A stretch of 64,000 nt of DNA from positions 62,001 through 126,000 of the forward strand of contig CAWGRQ010000031.1 in NCBI GenBank assembly GCA_963824985.1, read 5' to 3'. Below the pieces are notes generated by a model, which was given only the letters and a program-made list of their open reading frames with translations, was not told where the DNA came from and did not search any database. Made by a program: the position numbers and the translations under genes. This stretch comes from JAFNAG01 sp963824985 (lineage in GTDB: Bacteria; Acidobacteriota; UBA6911). This document shows positions 63,076 through 64,000 of the stretch, in pieces (position 1 is the first letter of the stretch; every line of letters starts with the position of its first letter).

Positions 63076-64000
63076 CTACAGAACCAGGTGCAAAACAACC
63101 TCTCTCCCTCCTGGTCCCGCCAAGGAAATCCTGGCCTCGCCGTGGTCCGCCCAGTGCCTCTGATCGTCCAGAATCAGCCCCAGACGCACCGTCAAGCCTG
63201 CATCATGCGGACCCTGCCTGCTGCTTTCGTTCGCCAGAACGCGCGCCTCGCTCCAGGTGCTGTTGTCAAAGCAGACATCTATCTTGAAACCATCGCCCGG
63301 AAGCAGGAATTCCGGTTCCGGCACCTCAAACTCCAAGATGCACAACCCGTCGTCAATTTGAAGAATCCGCGCCTGGATCATCCCCAATCCGAAATCCCGG
63401 CGAGGTGTTTCGGGAACCGGCTCGTACTCGTGGTACTCCGATGGACTGATCCGCTCGGACAGGAGAAAGGGCGACTCTTCAGCATCCGCCAGCTCAAATT
63501 GCTCGAAACTCTTCCGAGGAGAAACATCCATGAAAGTCCTGCCGTAAGAAACATCCATCTGCATGCGAGCCGGCGGCCCTGCTGCAAATAGAGCCGGCGC
63601 CAGCCCCACCCCCTCCGCCGAGACCTCGGCCGGCAACTCCACCGCCAGCCGTTCCCTCCGGCGCGGATCGCGAGGATCTACCGTAACGTCTTCCGCAATC
63701 GCCACCAGGCTGGTCTTCCGGCTGGCAATTCCATGACGCAAGCCCAGATCCTCAATCTTCAGCTCCAGTTTGCCTGCTCCACCCTCCTGCCCGGAAGCAA
63801 TCTGAAGTTCTACATCCTCGATTGCCTCCCTGCCGAAAAGCGCACCAAGTGGGAGATTTGTCTCATTAATAGAACCGGATACTATATCAGTGGCCGGAAC
63901 GCCATCATTTTTCCTGTGAATTTCAATCTGACGGGACCATAATCCATTTTCCCCGGCTTGCCGACCCCTGATTTCCAGGGATCCACCCGCGGCGGCAATT
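63076..64000 (-). CDS. VIT/VWA-type protein, C-terminal part (5' end beyond right edge)
   Basis: Open frame from a stop at 63076 to the right edge, ~307 visible residues, no in-frame stop in 63742-64000. The first part reads SLEIRGRQAGENGLWSRQIE, then ALFGREAIEDVELQI and KIEDLGLRHGIASRKTSLVA, the conserved LG..HG....TSLVAV.. block that ends inter-alpha-trypsin-inhibitor-like (VIT plus VWA) proteins. The remainder is a less conserved extension (EVSAEGVGLAPALF) ending in DDQRHWADHGEARISLAG. The TTG at 63741 is therefore not a start. Probably a large cell-surface or periplasmic VWA protein; the domains that fix its role are outside the window. Confidence 0.72.
   Translation of the reverse strand, partial: IAAAGGSLEIRGRQAGENGLWSRQIEIHRKNDGVPATDIVSGSINETNLPLGALFGREAIEDVELQIASGQEGGAGKLELKIEDLGLRHGIASRKTSLVAIAEDVTVDPRDPRRRERLAVELPAEVSAEGVGLAPALFAAGPPARMQMDVSYGRTFMDVSPRKSFEQFELADAEESPFLLSERISPSEYHEYEPVPETPRRDFGLGMIQARILQIDDGLCILEFEVPEPEFLLPGDGFKIDVCFDNSTWSEARVLANESSRQGPHDAGLTVRLGLILDDQRHWADHGEARISLAGPGGREVVLHLVL

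Noticed and set aside
63733..63942. Small plus-strand gene near the right edge
   Set aside because: It lies entirely opposite the VIT/VWA C-terminal frame, which has recognisable family blocks.
1..64000. tRNA, rRNA or riboswitch genes
   Set aside because: I saw no TTCGAATC-type T-arm with a matching acceptor and no conserved riboswitch core; a covariance-model scan would be decisive.

Overview
The window looks like a chromosomal segment of a GC-rich Acidobacteriota bacterium (Solibacter/Bryobacter/Vicinamibacter-like), probably a metagenome-derived contig. This is an inference from gene content. There are two giant TonB-dependent receptors with an N-terminal carboxypeptidase-regulatory domain, two VPS10/BNR-type secreted repeat proteins of about 1000 residues, a PadR regulator with an 'ADOP'-type MacB-like permease, many secreted esterases and peptidases, and a C-terminal piece of a VIT/VWA protein. 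No rRNA, tRNA, CRISPR or prophage was recognised.

Layout. 1-11 kb: SDR tail, a secreted tandem esterase, a type-B carboxylesterase, a GntR regulator divergent from an HMG-CoA-lyase-type enzyme, and TonB receptor 1. 11-19 kb: frameshifted ApbE, an AroK-AroB fusion, a CoA-acylating aldehyde dehydrogenase, type I AroD, a DUF2271-like protein and a Tat-exported TIM-barrel-like protein. 19-26 kb: a broken amino-acid permease, then a tungsten aldehyde:ferredoxin oxidoreductase with a four-cluster ferredoxin and a tandem TIGR04076 protein. Divergent from these lie an SDR and an unusual winged-helix/polyferredoxin protein. This is a candidate aldehyde-oxidising, ferredoxin-linked module. 26-34.6 kb: an accessory island bounded by two near-identical direct repeats (1009 and 1134 bp). 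It carries HigBA-like and BrnTA toxin-antitoxins, an orphan toxin tail with a DUF4288 protein, an IS91-type transposase remnant and PadR-ADOP. The repeat geometry is that of a single-crossover (Campbell-type) insertion at the ferredoxin/VPS10 junction.

34.6-44.9 kb: VPS10-like protein 1, an MFS transporter translationally coupled to an AMP-forming CoA ligase, a kynureninase-like PLP enzyme, an unassigned protein with weak glycosyltransferase-like features, and a secreted esterase with a TPR-like tail. 44.9-55 kb: TonB receptor 2 (heavily frameshifted), a frameshifted CocE/NonD peptidase and a POT transporter-alpha-L-fucosidase pair. 55-64 kb: a small acidobacterial hypothetical, a REP-dense block with a 34-bp tandem array, a CruF-like carotenoid protein, VPS10-like protein 2 (frameshifted), an ECF sigma factor coupled to a small protein, a TspO stub coupled to an SRPBCC protein, and the VIT/VWA C-terminus running off the right edge.

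Two features run through the whole window. First, many otherwise well-conserved genes carry single-base frameshifts, often at short homopolymers; this suggests indel errors in the assembly at least as much as real decay. Second, intergenic regions hold several families of palindromic REP-like repeats. One of them is present in one copy of the long direct repeat and absent from the other.
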